Shown piece by piece: positions 35,723-48,689 of a stretch of 64,000 bases of DNA; the stretch's first letter is position 1, and each line of letters opens with the position of its first letter. The translations under genes were made by a program, and so were the position numbers. The notes below the pieces were generated by a model. That model worked only from the letters and a program-made list of their open reading frames with translations, ran no database searches and was not told the DNA's origin. The DNA is from Siphonodentalium dalli (lineage: Eukaryota > Mollusca > Scaphopoda > Gadilida > Siphonodentaliidae), in the NCBI GenBank assembly GCA_032622095.1, contig CP136066.1:115775319-115839318 (forward strand). The letters are read 5' to 3'.

Positions 35723-37815
35723 TAGTCAGAAATGGTAACGCCACCAATATCATATTATTAGCCATAAATATAAATTTAATAATAATTATTCTAAAAACTA
35801 GCTTTCAAATTTTATGTGGGAAATTTGCATACTTCCATATTTCAAGTTTTCCCGTTTCTCGTGTTATACATTACTTTCTTCAAACTGTCTACTTTATTAC
35901 ACAAGCTGATGGCCCCGACTTCGTCCGGGCTGTTTCCCATCTGATTTCCGGCGAAAGGCGGGATTTGACCTTCAATTGACTATTTCGAAAGTCAGGTCAG
36001 GGTCATGATTTAACCCGCCCAAAACACCCCCACCCGGATAAAAGTACCCCTAGGTATAACATTTCGTCGAAATCCGTCCGTTTTACCCCACTTGACCTTT
36101 AATTAACAATTTTGAAGGTCAAGGTAAGGTCGGAGTCATGATTTGACCCGTTTTACCCGATTTGACCTTTGATTGACCACATTGAAGGTTAAGGTCACGC
36201 CGAGGTCACGATTTGACCCGTTCAAAACACTCCCGGGACAAATGTATCCCTAGGTATCAAATTTCGCCGAAATTTGTCCGTTTTACCCAAATTGACCTTG
36301 CATTGACAGTTTTAAAGGTCAAGGTCAGGTCGGAGTCACGATTTGACCCGTCCAAAACACTTCCCGGACACAAATACCCATAAGTATCAAATTACGTTGA
36401 AATATATGGAAAGCCGAAGAGGACATGTTAGTTGCTAATTGCTAGATATACGACGCACGACTTGTCGCGGTATTTTAAAGGTGTTTCAAACTAGGAGATA
36501 GAAGTATTCTGCGTTTCAAATGGTGATGAATTATAGTATTTTATTCAAATTTTATGGCATAAATTGTTATTAAAACCGTATATACTATAAACAAATGAAT
36601 GACTCGAAAATTAAGTGGGCCTTTAAACAAAGTCACAATTGCAGTTAGGCTCATCTCATACTCGTCTATTCAGCGATATTCTGCTGCGCAGTTTGTTATA
36701 GCCTCCAGTATTTATTGAGCGTTATAGCCCCACTGTTATAATTCGCCTTTAGCAGGCGTTCTCTTGCCTCAGATTATTGAGATATTAGGTCACACGTAAT
36801 GACATTAAATCGCACGGAAACATAGCAATTGTGTGGGCTGCTTGGCGTGAATATGTAATGAGAAATAAGGTCATACGTAATGACATTAAACTCAAGAAAA
36901 CCCGCGAAAACAAAACAAAATCACATTTAATGTTTTAAGTTATTTCCTTCATAAAAAGAATCTTCGTGATAATGAACCCTCTCAATACTTTAGAATATAG
37001 AATTAACCTTAAAATAACATCAACCTTCGGAATACAGAACCTTCGGAATAACGAACCTTCGGATTGGTGAACCTTCGGAATAGCGAACATTCAGAGAAAT
37101 TTCGGAATAGTGGACCTTCGGGATAGTGAACCTTCGGAATAGAGACATGCCCCCAATATTCATATTATATGCCCAGAGTTCAAAGGTATGGGCCCATAAA
37201 ATTCTAAATTTGGCCCTTAAAATATTGAACTCCAAATTGGAGCCCACACAGAACATCACTTAAGTCAACTGTACCTGTGTCATGTCCCAATGCGGGAGGG
37301 TCCATTTATACCACAACATTCATATTATATGCCAATAATTCAAAGGTGTGGCCCACGTAATCACATTAAATCTCAAGAAAACCCGCGAAAACAAGACAAA
37401 ATCACATTTAATGCTCTAAGTTAAGTTATTTCCTCCTGTATCTGTATCGGTATGCGCGCAGGATCAGTTCGGATGTGAGCGCACACTCCATAAAAAGAAT
37501 CTTTGTGATAATGAACCCTCTCAAATTAGTCTCAATACTTTACAATATAGAATTAACCTAAAAATAACAAAAACATTCGGAATAGAGAACCTTCGGAATA
37601 GCGGACCTTCGGGATAGCGAACCTTCATAATAGAAACAGGTCCCCACAATTACACCGGTGACGTAAACACACGTGCTAATCTTTGTCGTACTATCGTGAC
37701 TCTATCGGTACGGTTTATACTCAAGTACGAAATAACCATCATACATTCGACCAATGGATTATCGATCGGCCACAGAATATGAAAAACTCTACACCAGCTT
37801 ACACCACTGTGTAGC
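35723..37815. repeat. 2.1-kb interruption of the satellite made of other repeats
   Basis: Between two mid-monomer satellite edges. 35955-36415 holds 3-4 imperfect tandem copies of a unit with gtcaaggtcagg, cacgatttgacccg, caaaacac, cctaggtat and ccgttttaccc. 36860-37145 and 37350-37640 are an imperfect direct duplication (gaaaacccgcgaaaacaa, ataaaaagaatctt, gataatgaaccctctcaa). Inside each is a run of short repeats around accttcggaatag. I looked for terminal inverted repeats or a target duplication at the two junctions and found none. The short minus-strand ORFs are repeat products. Confidence 0.8.
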
Positions 37816-40800
37816 GTAATGAGAAATAAAATCAACTATGTAAGATTCTGTAACGCTTGTATCGCTCTGTATCAAGGGTTACTACTGGGACGCAGATAAT
37901 CACTAGAAATAAAAACGATTTTTTAACTGCTGTAACGCTTGTATCGCTCTGTATCAAGGGTTACTACTGGGACGCAGATAACAATGAGAAATAAAAACGA
38001 TTTTTTAACTGCTGTAACGCTTGTATCGCTCTGTATCAAGGGTTACTACTGGGACGCAGATAACGATGAGAAATAAAAACGATTTTAACTGCTGTAACGC
38101 TTGTATCGCTCTGTATCAAGGGTTACTACTGGGACGGAGATAATCACTGGAAATAAAAACGATTTTTTAACTGCTGTACCGCTTGTATCGCTCTGTATCA
38201 AGGGTTACTACTGGGACGCAGATAACGATGAGAAATACAAACGATTTTTAACTGCTGTAACGCTTGTATCGCTCTGTATCAAGGGTTACTACTGGGACGG
38301 AGATAACGACGAGAAATAAAAACGATTTTTTAACTGCTGTAACGCTTGTATCGCTCTGTATCAAGGGTTACTACTGGGACGGAGATAATCACTGGAAATA
38401 AAAACGATTTTTTAACTGCTGTAACGCTTGTATCGCTCTGTATCAAGGGTTACTACTGGGACGCAGATAACGATGAGAAATAAAAACGATTTTTTAACTG
38501 CTGTAACGCTTGTATCGCTCTGTATCAAGGGTTACTACTGGGACGGAGATAACGACGAGAAATAAAAACGATTTTTTAACTGCTGTAACGCTTGTATCGC
38601 TCTGTATCAAGGGTTACTACTGGGACGCAGATAACGATGAGAAATAAAATCAACTCTGTAAGATTCTGTAACGCTTGTATCGCTCTGTATCAAGGGTTAC
38701 TACTGGGACGCAGATAACGATGAGAAATAAAATCAACTCTGTAAGATTCTGTAACGCTTGTATCGCTCTGTATCAAGGGTTACTACTGGGAAGCAGATAA
38801 CGATGAGAAATAAAAACGATTTTTAACTGATGTAACGCTTGTATCGCTCTGTATCAAGGGTTACTACTGGGACGCAGATAACGATGAGAAATAAAAACGA
38901 TTTTAACTGCTGTAACGCTTGTATCGCTCTGTATCAAGGGTTACTACTGGGACGGAGATAATCACTGGAAATAAAAACGATTTTTTAACTGCTGTAACGC
39001 TTGTATCGCTCTGTATCAAGGGTTACTACTGGGACGCAGATAACGATGAGAAATACAAACGATTTTTTAACTGCTGTAACGCTTGTATCGCTCTGTATCA
39101 AGGGTTACTACTGGGACGGAGATAACGACGAGAAATAAAAACGATTTTTTAACTGCTGTAACGCTTGTATCGCTCTGTATCAAGGGTTACTACTGGGACG
39201 GAGATAATCACTGGAAATAAAAACGATTTTTTAACTGCTGAACCGCTTGTATCGCTCTGTATCAAGGGTTACTACTGGGACGCAGATAACGATGAGAAAT
39301 ACAAACGATTTTTAACTGCTGTAACGCTTGTATCGCTCTGTATCAAGGGTTACTACTGGGACGGAGATAACGACGAGAAATAAAAACGATTTTTTAACTG
39401 CTGTAACGCTTGTATCGCTCTGTATCAAGGGTTACTACTGGGACGGAGATAATCACTGGAAATAAAAACGATTTTTTAACTGCTGTAACGCTTGTATCGC
39501 TCTGTATCAAGGGTTACTACTGGGACGCAGATAACGATGAGAAATACAAACGATTTTTTAACTGCTGTAACGCTTGTATCGCTCTGTATCAAGGGTTACT
39601 ACTGGGACGGAGATAACGACGAGAAATAAAAACGATTTTTTAACTGCTGTAACGCTTGTATCGCTCTGTATCAAGGGTTACTACTGGGACGGAGATAATC
39701 ACTGGAAATAAAAACGATTCCTTAAACTTCTGTAACGCTTGTATCGCTCTGTGTCAAGGGTTACTACTGGGACGCAGATAATCACTAGAAATAAAAACGA
39801 TTTTTTAACTGCGGTAACGCTTGTATCGCTCTGTATCAAGGGTTACTACTGGGACGGAGATAATCACTGGAAATAAAAACGATTTTTTAACTGCTGTAAC
39901 GCTTGTATCGCTCTGTATCAAGGGTTACTACTGGGACGCAGATAACGATGAGAAATAAAAATGATTTTTTAACTGCTGTAACGCTTGTATCGCTCTGTAT
40001 CAAGGGTTACTACTGGGACGCAGATAACGATGAGAAATAAAAACGATTTTTTAACTGCTGTAACGCTTGTATCGCTCTGTATCAAGGGTTACTACTGGGA
40101 CGGAGATAACGACGAGAAATAAAAACGATTTTTTAACTGCTGTAACGCTTGTATCGCTCTGTATCAAGGGTTACTACTGGGACGCAGATAACGATGAGAA
40201 ATAAAATCAACTGTGTAAGATTCTGTAACGCTTGTATCGCTCTGTATCAAGGGTCACTACTGGGACGCAGATAACGACGAGAAATAAAAACGATTTTTTA
40301 ACTGCTGTAACGCTTGTATCGCTCTGTATCAAGGGTTACTACTGGGACGCAGATAACGATGAGAAATAAAAACGATTTTTTAACTGCTGTAACGCTTGTA
40401 TCGCTCTGTATCAAGGGTTACTACTGGGACGGAGATAACGACGAGAAATAAAAACGATTTTTTTAACTGCTGTAACGCTTGTATCGCTCTGTATCAAGGG
40501 TTACTACTGGGACGCAGATAACGATGAGAAATAAAATCAACTCTGTAAGATTCTGTAACGCTTGTATCGCTCTGTATCAAGGGTTACTACTGGGACGCAG
40601 ATAACGATGAGAAATAAAATCAACTCTGTAAGATTCTGTAACGCTTGTATCGCTCTGTATCAAGGGTTACTACTGGGAAGCAGATAACGATGAGAAATAA
40701 AAACGATTTTTAACTGATGTAACGCTTGTATCGCTCTGTATCAAGGGTTACTACTGGGACGCAGATAACGATGAGAAATAAAAACGATTTTAACTGCTGT

Positions 40801-42488
40801 AACGCTTGTATCGCTCTGTATCAAGGGTTACTACTGGGACGGAGATAATCACTGGAAATAAAAACGATTTTTTAACTGCTGTACCGCTTGTATCGCTCTG
40901 TATCAAGGGTTACTACTGGGACGCAGATAACGATGAGAAATACAAACGATTTTTAACTGCTGTAACGCTTGTATCGCTCTGTATCAAGGGTTACTACTGG
41001 GACGGAGATAACGACGAGAAATAAAAACGATTTTTTAACTGCTGTAACGCTTGTATCGCTCTGTATCAAGGGTTACTACTGGGACGGAGATAATCACTGG
41101 AAATAAAAACGATTTTTTAACTGCTGTAACGCTTGTATCGCTCTGTATCAAGGGTTACTACTGGGACGCAGATAACGATGAGAAATACAAACGATTTTTT
41201 AACTGCTGTAACGCTTGTATCGCTCTGTATCAAGGGTTACTACTGGGACGGAGATAACGACGAGAAATAAAAACGATTTTTTAACTGCTGTAACGCTTGT
41301 ATCGCTCTGTATCAAGGGTTACTACTGGGACGGAGATAATCACTGGAAATAAAAACGATTCCTTAAACTTCTGTAACGCTTATATCGCTCTGTGTCAAGG
41401 GTTACTACTGGGACGCAGATAATCACTAGAAATAAAAACGATTTTTTAACTGCTGTAACGCTTGTATCGCTCTGTATCAAGGGTTACTACTGGGACGGAG
41501 ATAATCACTGGAAATAAAAACGATTTTTTAACTGCTGTAACGCTTGTATCGCTCTGTATCAAGGGTTACTACTGGGACGCAGATAACGATGAGAAATAAA
41601 AATGATTTTTTAACTGCTGTAACGCTTGTATCGCTCTGTATCAAGGGTTACTACTGGGACGCAGATAACGATGAGAAATAAAAACGATTTTTTAACTGCT
41701 GTAACGCTTGTATCGCTCTGTATCAAGGGTTACTACTGGGACGGAGATAACGACGAGAAATAAAAACGATTTTTTAACTGCTGTAACGCTTGTATCGCTC
41801 TGTATCAAGGGTTACTACTGGGACGCAGATAACGATGAGAAATAAAATCAACTGTGTAAGATTCTGTAACGCTTGTATCGCTCTGTATCAAGGGTCACTA
41901 CTGGGACGCAGATAACGACGAGAAATAAAAACGATTTTTTAACTGCTGTAACGCTTGTATCGCTCTGTATCAAGGGTTACTACTGGGACGCAGATAATCA
42001 CTAGAAATAAAAACGATTTTTTAACTGCTGTAACGCTTGTATCGCTCTGTATCAAGGGTTACTACTGGGAATCAGATAACGATGAGAAATAATAACGATT
42101 TTTTAACTGCTGTAACGCTTGTATCACTCTGTATCAAGGGTTACTACTGGGACGCAGATAATCACTAGAAATAAAAATCAACTCTGTAAGATTCTGTAAC
42201 GCTTGTATCGCTCTGTATCAAGGGTTACTACTGGGACGCAGATAATCACTAGAAATAAAATCAACTCTGTAAGATTCTGTAACGCTTGTATCGCTCTGTA
42301 TCAAGGGTTACTACTGGGACGCAGATAATCACTAGAAATAAAATCAACTCTGTAAGATTCTGTAACGCTTGTATCGCTCTGTATCAAGGGTTACTACTGA
42401 GACGCAGATAACGATGAGAAATAAAAACATATTTTGTCAGCTTCTGTAACGCTTGTCCCGCTCTGTACCGAGGCTTTCTACATGGGAC
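37816..42488 (-). repeat. 82-bp satellite, inverted array 2, main segment
   Basis: About 57 monomers in reverse complement to array 1. Monomer classes alternate (aaaacgattttttaactgc and aaatcaactctgtaagattc types; acgcagataacgatgag and acggagataatcactgg types). A three-monomer unit of 246 bp recurs at 38919, 39165 and 39410. The right edge decays from 42430. The repeated 60-72 codon ORFs arise because 3 x 82 is divisible by 3; they are not genes. Confidence 0.97.
38460..40349 (-). repeat. higher-order block of the 82-bp satellite duplicated downstream
   Basis: The odd monomer gggaagcagataacg occurs at 38788 and 40675 (offset 1887, about 23 monomers). The marker gattccttaaacttctg with tgtgtcaagg occurs near 39715 and 41356 (offset 1641, about 20 monomers). 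The 246-bp difference is exactly one three-monomer unit, gained or lost in one copy. The second copy runs to about 41990. Confidence 0.82.
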
Positions 42489-43220
42489 AAAAACATACCA
42501 CCTTAACTTTTTGCTCACGTTTCTTGCCATATCTATAATATCGGCACTTCTGTTTGGCCGTGACCATCGTCCGTGCGTATGTGGGTTTCCATGACACCCG
42601 TGTACAGATGGGGCCACTAAAATCACCACTAGACGCCACATGGGCGGTCCGGGCTTTTAGCTTCGCTGGCGGTAAACATATTCGGCGATGGCGGCATTTT
42701 GGGGATTAATTGCCAGGCTTTCGTGAGCGATTCGACCTTGTTTCTTCGTGAATGTAGTCGTTGGTAGTTCCGCAACATATATGTAAGGAGTTAGTAGATG
42801 TACGAGGGCGATACGGGGTGCGGGCTGGGAGTTTTTTTTATTGGGGGCACAAATTTGTAATTCTGGCTGAATCTGGCAAGTTTAGGGGTTAATATCGGTA
42901 CTGCTGTTTGACCGTGACCACCCTCCATCTGTATGTGGATTTCGACTACACCCACACAGATATGGCCACTAAAATCACCCCTAGACGCAACAGGGGCGGT
43001 CCGGGCTGTTAGCTTCATTCGCGGCAAACATATTCGCCGATGCCGGCATTTGAGGGATAGCGACACTTCTGTATGATCGCGACCCCTGTCCGTGCGTTAG
43101 TGGGTTTCCATGACACCCATGCACATATATTGCCACTAAAATTACCCATATACTCCACAGGGGTGGTCCGTGCTGGTCCTCCATGGCTGGTCCGGGCGGT
43201 GTTTATTCACACCCGTTTTT
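42489..43220. repeat. dispersed repeat F, copy 1
   Basis: Composed of sub-units that begin ggcacttctgtttggccgtg, continue with gtgggtttc, ggccactaaaatcacc, ctagacgc, ggggcggtccgggct, then aacatattcg(g/c)cgatg and ggcatttt. Sub-units start near 42540, 42893 and 43062. Bases 42661-43071 match 60251-60660 at roughly 98% by eye. No TIRs or long ORF seen; the short ORFs on both strands repeat in the other copy only because the DNA does. Confidence 0.85.
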
Positions 43221-43835
43221 GTTGCATCGGGGGAGGGGGGCCAGGACGGGTGATTTACCCAAAAAGAGTTGATCTGTCGCAGTATACATTTTTATTTGAA
43301 TCGACCAAACAACTTTCAAATTGTGATCTGTCTTACAGGATATTATGACATGTCATTATTCATCCAAGTATACAACTATCTTTATTATACTTCATTAAGA
43401 CATAGCTCATTTCGGAGTGAATAATTAGTTTGGTAAATTTGTTATTGGATCCACTGTAGCATCGCATACCATAAACTGAGCGTAATTTGTGAAAAATAGT
43501 TAAACATAGATTTCCGCTTCTAAGCCACCATCTTGGTGGCCGCCTTTGAAACAATTATCTAAATTGAGCTAACATAAAATTTAATCAAGAAAATATAACC
43601 ACTGTGCCAAGTATGTGCTTGTATACCATTTTCTAACTTATTATGGATCACCGGCATTCTCATCTGACAATTTCGGCCATTTTGACCACCATATATATTT
43701 GCGTTAATTTCTCAAAATGCTGACATTGCAGGCGGCTGAGTATTCACAAGGGTGTCCTAAACCACCAGAATCAACTAATATAAAATGTATACGTTCAAAC
43801 AAGCATTGTTAAAAAATCAATTGTGTAGAAACAAT
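43221..43835. other. no gene seen
   Basis: AT-rich sequence with a gccaccatcttggtggccgc palindromic word at 43526-43545. No credible ORF. Confidence 0.45.
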
Positions 43836-43837
43836 TC

Positions 43838-45545
43838 TAATGGTGAACGAAGTGAACGATTTAGTGATGAATTCGTCCATAGCCACCATAGCCACCTGTC
43901 CAAAAAGTACCCGGCAAGCCCATTATACCCGGCCACAAATTCGGTGTAAGTATAGAGTCTGGAATCCAAACTGTTGCTAAATTGCCGAAATACATGCTAT
44001 TGCTGGATTTGGGGTGAAGCCACATTAGCGGCAAATCATTGTCAAAATGTACCCGACTAGCCCATTAAACTCGGCCACAAACGGACCCTAAAATGTTGAT
44101 CAATTCCCGATTTTCGAGAGATCAGTGCTAATGCTGGCCAATTTTGGTGTGAATTCGTCCATAGCCATGTTAGTGGCAAATAACTATCAAAAAAGTTCTC
44201 GACAAACCCATTATACACGCCATAAATTAGGCGTAAGTAGAGTCTGGGATCCAAACGGACCATAAAATGTTGCTAATTTCCAGATTGTGAAAGATCCATG
44301 CTAATGCTGGCCCCTTTTTTGTGTGAATTCGTCCATAGCCACCCTAGGGTCAAATCACTGTCAAAATGTACCCGGCTATCCCATTCCACCGACCACAAAT
44401 TGAGCGTAAGTAGAGTCTGGAATACAAAACTGACCCTAAGATGTTGCTAAATTCCCGGTTGAGAGAGATCCGTGCTAATGCTGGCCCATTTTGGGGTGAA
44501 ATCGTCTATAGCCACAGCGGCAAATCAGTGTCAAAATATATACCATTAAACTTGGCCATAAATTCGACATAAGTAGAGTCTGGGATTCAAAATGACCCTC
44601 AAATGTTACTAAATTCCCCGGATTGTGAGATATTCATGCTATTGCCGGTCCCTTATGCATGGGTGAATTCGTCCATAGCCACCCACCTAGGGACAAATCA
44701 CTGCAAAAATTTACCCGGCTAGCCCATTAAACTCGGCCACCAATTTGGCGTGAGTGTGAGAGTCTGGAATCCAAACGGACCCTTAAATGTTGCTAAACTC
44801 CTGGTTGTGAGAGATTCATGCTATAATATTGCTGGCCCCTTTTGGGGTGAATTCGTGCATAGCCACCATATAGGGGCAAATCACTGTCAATTAAGTACCC
44901 GGCTAGCCCATTATACCCGGCCACAAATTGGGCATAAGTACCCGGGTATTTTTGGTCAGCGATTTGCCCCCAGAGTGCCTATGGACGAATTCATCACTAA
45001 ATTGTCTACTATTAGTACTTTATTTACATAAATCGTGAATTTAACAAGAAATTCGAATTAAAAAAATCATGGTGAATCCCGGCGATCCCGGTGATTAACG
45101 TCATTCTGTAATTTGTGTTCAAATCGGAGGCTGAATTAGGATAGTAAGGATACTGGAACTGCGATATCCTAATCGTGAACGTGTACGAATTCACCACAAA
45201 GGGGCCACCAAAGTTATAGATCTCTCACAAACTGGAATTTAACAATATTTTAGAGTCCGTTTTGGTTCCAGCTAGACTCTATACTTTCGCCCAATTTGTG
45301 GCCGGGTATAATGGCTTAGTCGGTTACTTTTTTGATAGTGATTGGCCCCTGGGGTGGCTATGGACGAATTAATCACTAAATAAATTATCCACTATTAATA
45401 TAATGTATTTTCACAGTCGTGAAGTTGGCAAGAAATTCTTATAAAAAAATCCCGGTAAACCCGGCGATGGGATTGCGGGATTGCGGTGATTACCGTCATT
45501 CCCGTCCAAATCGACCGGAGACTGAATAGGATACTGGGAACTGAG
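43838..45545. repeat. foldback element with internal tandem repeats (~175 bp)
   Basis: Direct copies carry gaattcgtccatagccac, a caaatcactgtcaaaatgta word, acccggctagcccatta, cggccacaaatt, agagtctggaatccaaac and gttgctaaattccc. Starts lie near 43870, 44152, 44327, 44497, 44669 and 44849, spaced 170-180 bp. From about 44935 to 45390 the same words run in reverse complement (ctatggacgaattcatcact, ggccgggtataatggc). The leftmost aacgatttagtgatgaattc at 43854 is the inverted partner of the right-hand arm. This is a foldback-type non-autonomous element; ends and target duplication were not resolved. Confidence 0.78.
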
Positions 45546-46290
45546 ATAGCTGCCATATGTGATTAAGTTATGACTTTCCGAAACATCTCTATTTACTAAA
45601 TTCATGTCAATCAATGTGGACTAACCTGGAGTATGCATGTTTACTAAATGACAAGGTGCCATCAGAAGGCAACATTGAATGAAAAGTTAATTCATAGTGG
45701 CAAAGCGTCACAGAATGAAATTAAATGAATGCAGTTACCTAGTTTCAAATCAGCCTTTCAATTACTTGACCGAACGTTTACTTAGTGCACCAACTGACAC
45801 CGATAAAGTTGTGCACGATAATAAGCTACGTCGACCTATTACAATAACGATATACTGTGACAGTATGCGCTATATAGTATGCTTCCCATGTGATCATTGT
45901 TGTAACAAGACTGCGTATATTGTAATATAAGATTAAATTTGAATAACTTTAAGTCATATATCAACGGACTTAAAAATCATTCATTGCCATACAAAAACAA
46001 CTGGCATTACGTGAATTTAAGATTTTCTGTATTACGCTGAAGGTATAGCAGAAATTTAGGCGTTGTCTAAAGGTCTTGACAGAATAACAAGAACGGGGTA
46101 GGGGTGGGGTGTAAGGATATAGCCGCATATAGGAGGTTGGTTAAATTAATATATATATCTTTATTCCTCCATATATAATGAAGAGCATATATATAAACAT
46201 TATAAATAAATTGTTAACACAAATACAATACATCCAATTTGAGAACACAAATATATCCTGCATGCAGGAATTTGGCTATGCAATATACAG
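45546..46290. other. no gene seen
   Basis: AT-rich, with tatatata runs near 46150-46200. The 77-codon ORF at 45697-45930 has no recognisable feature. Confidence 0.4.
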
Positions 46291-46329
46291 GGTTATACAA
46301 TTTGCCTGACAAAGAGACAAATACGAACA

Positions 46330-46505
46330 TATTTGAGTGCATATAAGCATGCATACCCTCACGAGCACCGACACGACCACGCATCTGCACACCACATACA
46401 CGCCCACCCTCACACACATATACATGTATACAAACATGTACATACACATATACTGACATACATGTATATACAAAGATATACATGCATACACATATACATG
46501 CGCAC

Positions 46506-46536
<31 letters not shown>

Positions 46537-47065
46537 GGGAGCGCGCGCACGTGCACAGTCGCGCCAGCACTCGTGAATATATGCATGGTTATATACATCT
46601 ATATAAATGTTCATATAAATATATATGCATATATATACACACATACATCCACGTAGACACACACACCAACACACACACATATGAATACATATGTAACAGT
46701 CAGGTAACTATATGTGCACGATTATATGTGCATGCATATCTGATTAAATATACACCAAAGCATAAATGGTACATGGCTGTATGCGGAAGTTAAGGGTATG
46801 GGAAATTTGCGTTGAGCTGAAGCGGGACGTTTATTGCCGTGTTTAAAGAAAGGTTATACTTTGTTAAGCGGCAAGCGGGATAACTCTAAAGTTTGGATAA
46901 TTGCGAAAGTTATATGGCATGAATATACATATATATATACACTTGAATATGTATACACATATACACATGTATATATATATTCACGCATACATATGTATAC
47001 ACATATACAATTACACATGGGTATGGCTTGTGTGATCATGCATCCTGGAGAATACACATGGGTAT
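46330..47065. repeat. microsatellite-rich block: (GA)n and CA/TA runs
   Basis: Degenerate acatacacatatac sequence spans 46360-46500 and 46570-46690, and again 46920-47010. A (ga)n run lies at 46504-46532, followed by ggagaggggagcgcgcgc. A 37-bp duplicate (gagaatacacatgggtatgg... gcatcc) lies around 47032-47090. Long ORFs with His/Thr- or Cys/Val-rich or Ser-Leu repeats occur in several frames on both strands; they are composition artefacts. Confidence 0.9.
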
Positions 47066-47432
47066 GGTTTGTGTGATCATGCATCCGGGAGAATACTAAG
47101 ATTCATGGACGTCCGATGAAGTGAGGCTATGTGAAGTGTATAGTACGTAAACTGTAAATAGTGAACAAATGAAGGAAATATGGGTAATTTGAAATATATG
47201 CATATTTGGCTGAATGATGCATGGTACTGAATTGGCAAATGCTGTGACATAGATAATTTAATTACCAACTAACAGTAAATGTATTAATGGAAAATTAACG
47301 CTATTCTACTCCTAAAGAGTGCTGATCACTTTAGTTAACCATTATCAAAGTGAAACCGTTTCCACGTAAATGCTGTTGTCCTAACGAGCAAGCGAGACAG
47401 ATTAGATTGATTATCTGAGAGTAAAACGAGAT

Positions 47433-47768
47433 CTATATAGGTGGCGATCCCAGAAGGGCAGACAGTAGCTGCAAACGGGGCAGTTGGTCTAGGTAGAGGA
47501 AACAGTTAATGCCATAATGGTCAATGATGTGGTACCACATGTCATTCCGAATATGTAGCAATGACGGGCAATCTAACAAGATATGTTGTGCTACACATGA
47601 GTAGGTCGCTAAACAATGTTTGCATGTATCATTTTGTCCGAAAGCTGTATGTGCGATTATCACGCCCGATAACCCTATAGGCTGGTGGCTGTGGGTAGGC
47701 ATATTGCTGTGGTGATATTGCGTGGCGGGTTTCGCAACCAAGGTATGTTTTAGATTATAATTGATCAA
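47433..47768 (-). pseudogene. LINE C-terminal tail relic (LINE B)
   Basis: Minus-strand ORF of 111 residues. The middle carries a Cys/His cluster, CKHC, then about ten residues later a QHILLDCPSLLHIRNDMW stretch, followed by a hydrophobic tail and stop. The CxxC...H...C spacing with the LLDCP ending is typical of the C-terminus of APE-type LINE polyproteins. There is no RT domain. The first third (SNMPTHSHQPIGLSGVI) is repeated at the DNA level, inverted in the window, at 51095-51175. Confidence 0.55.
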
Positions 47769-48680
47769 ATACGCTGTAAAAGGTCAGATTTTTTTATCAC
47801 GTCAGATGCAGTAATGTCTGATTTATAAGTTGAACTTCTTGGTAACAATTTGGCATTGTAGAATGCGTTGTTTGAAGACAAAATATCTCGGATTTTGTCG
47901 ACTTTTGCAAACTTTCAAAGTAAACAGACTCCCAAATTTGCTCAGCATGTCGATTTGTAAGTTATTTTCGTGGATACATGTGGTATAGTATCTCAGTGTC
48001 AAGACAAACATGACTGCGAACTCAAATAATGCATTTTTCAGTTTAAAAAAGCTATTTGACATACTGTCCTGTCAATATTTTGTGGTAGGCATATTGAATA
48101 GCCAAACACCGAGAGGATAGACATATGGCAAACACAGACACGCATGTAGTACAATGATCAATAGTGGTTTTAGTCTGAGAAAAAACGCTTTTATGATGCT
48201 ATATTATTCACAGTGTTGTAAATTCACATCGTCCATGAGTCAGGAAACATACACTACTTATTTCCAAGAACTAAATACTGGCAGTTGTAATGTAAAACGT
48301 TTTAACTGTGACAAACTTGCAAAATTGGGTTTTAATTGAAAATGGGGAAAGTATAGCCCAAACTATTCAGCATATTTTAATGTAAAAAAATGAGCCATGC
48401 CAGCTTTGTGCAGTTTCCAGGCTGAATGGTCATGGTCCACTACATATAGATAATATAGCTACCATTTATAGCCGGTTTTATTTTTGGCGTTCTGCGAAAG
48501 AATGGCGTTCATATGTTTGTTTTTTTTTCCTCTTCGACCAGAACGATTCATGTCTACGCCGGTTTATGGAATATAAACCGCACACAAATAAATAACAGCA
48601 TACAATGCTATTAACAATAATTCAATGTCCCGCCAATGCTAAATGTAGCTAATAGTTATACCGCCCTTTTTTTTTTAAAG
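47769..48680. other. no gene seen
   Basis: AT-rich. ORFs at 47823-48062 (minus) and 48154-48339 (plus) are 61-79 codons without recognised features. Confidence 0.4.
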
Positions 48681-48689
48681 GGGGGTATA

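Noticed and set aside
36590-37260. LTR retrotransposon suggested by the direct duplication at 36.86 and 37.35 kb
   Set aside because: The copies are imperfect and only about 0.2 kb apart. There is no primer-binding site, polypurine tract or gag-pol sequence between them.
38101-41257. Six repeated ORFs of 68-72 codons with near-identical proteins
   Set aside because: They lie wholly in the 82-bp satellite. Three monomers make 246 bp, a multiple of three, so the same spurious frame reappears.
42384-43348. ORFs of 67-91 codons in repeat F, one repeated at 60296-60655
   Set aside because: They recur because the DNA repeat recurs. They lie on both strands and carry no recognisable domain.
46214-46793. 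ORFs of 62-134 codons on both strands around the (GA)n run
   Set aside because: Low-complexity CA/TA/GA sequence is open in several frames at once; the residues are simple repeats.
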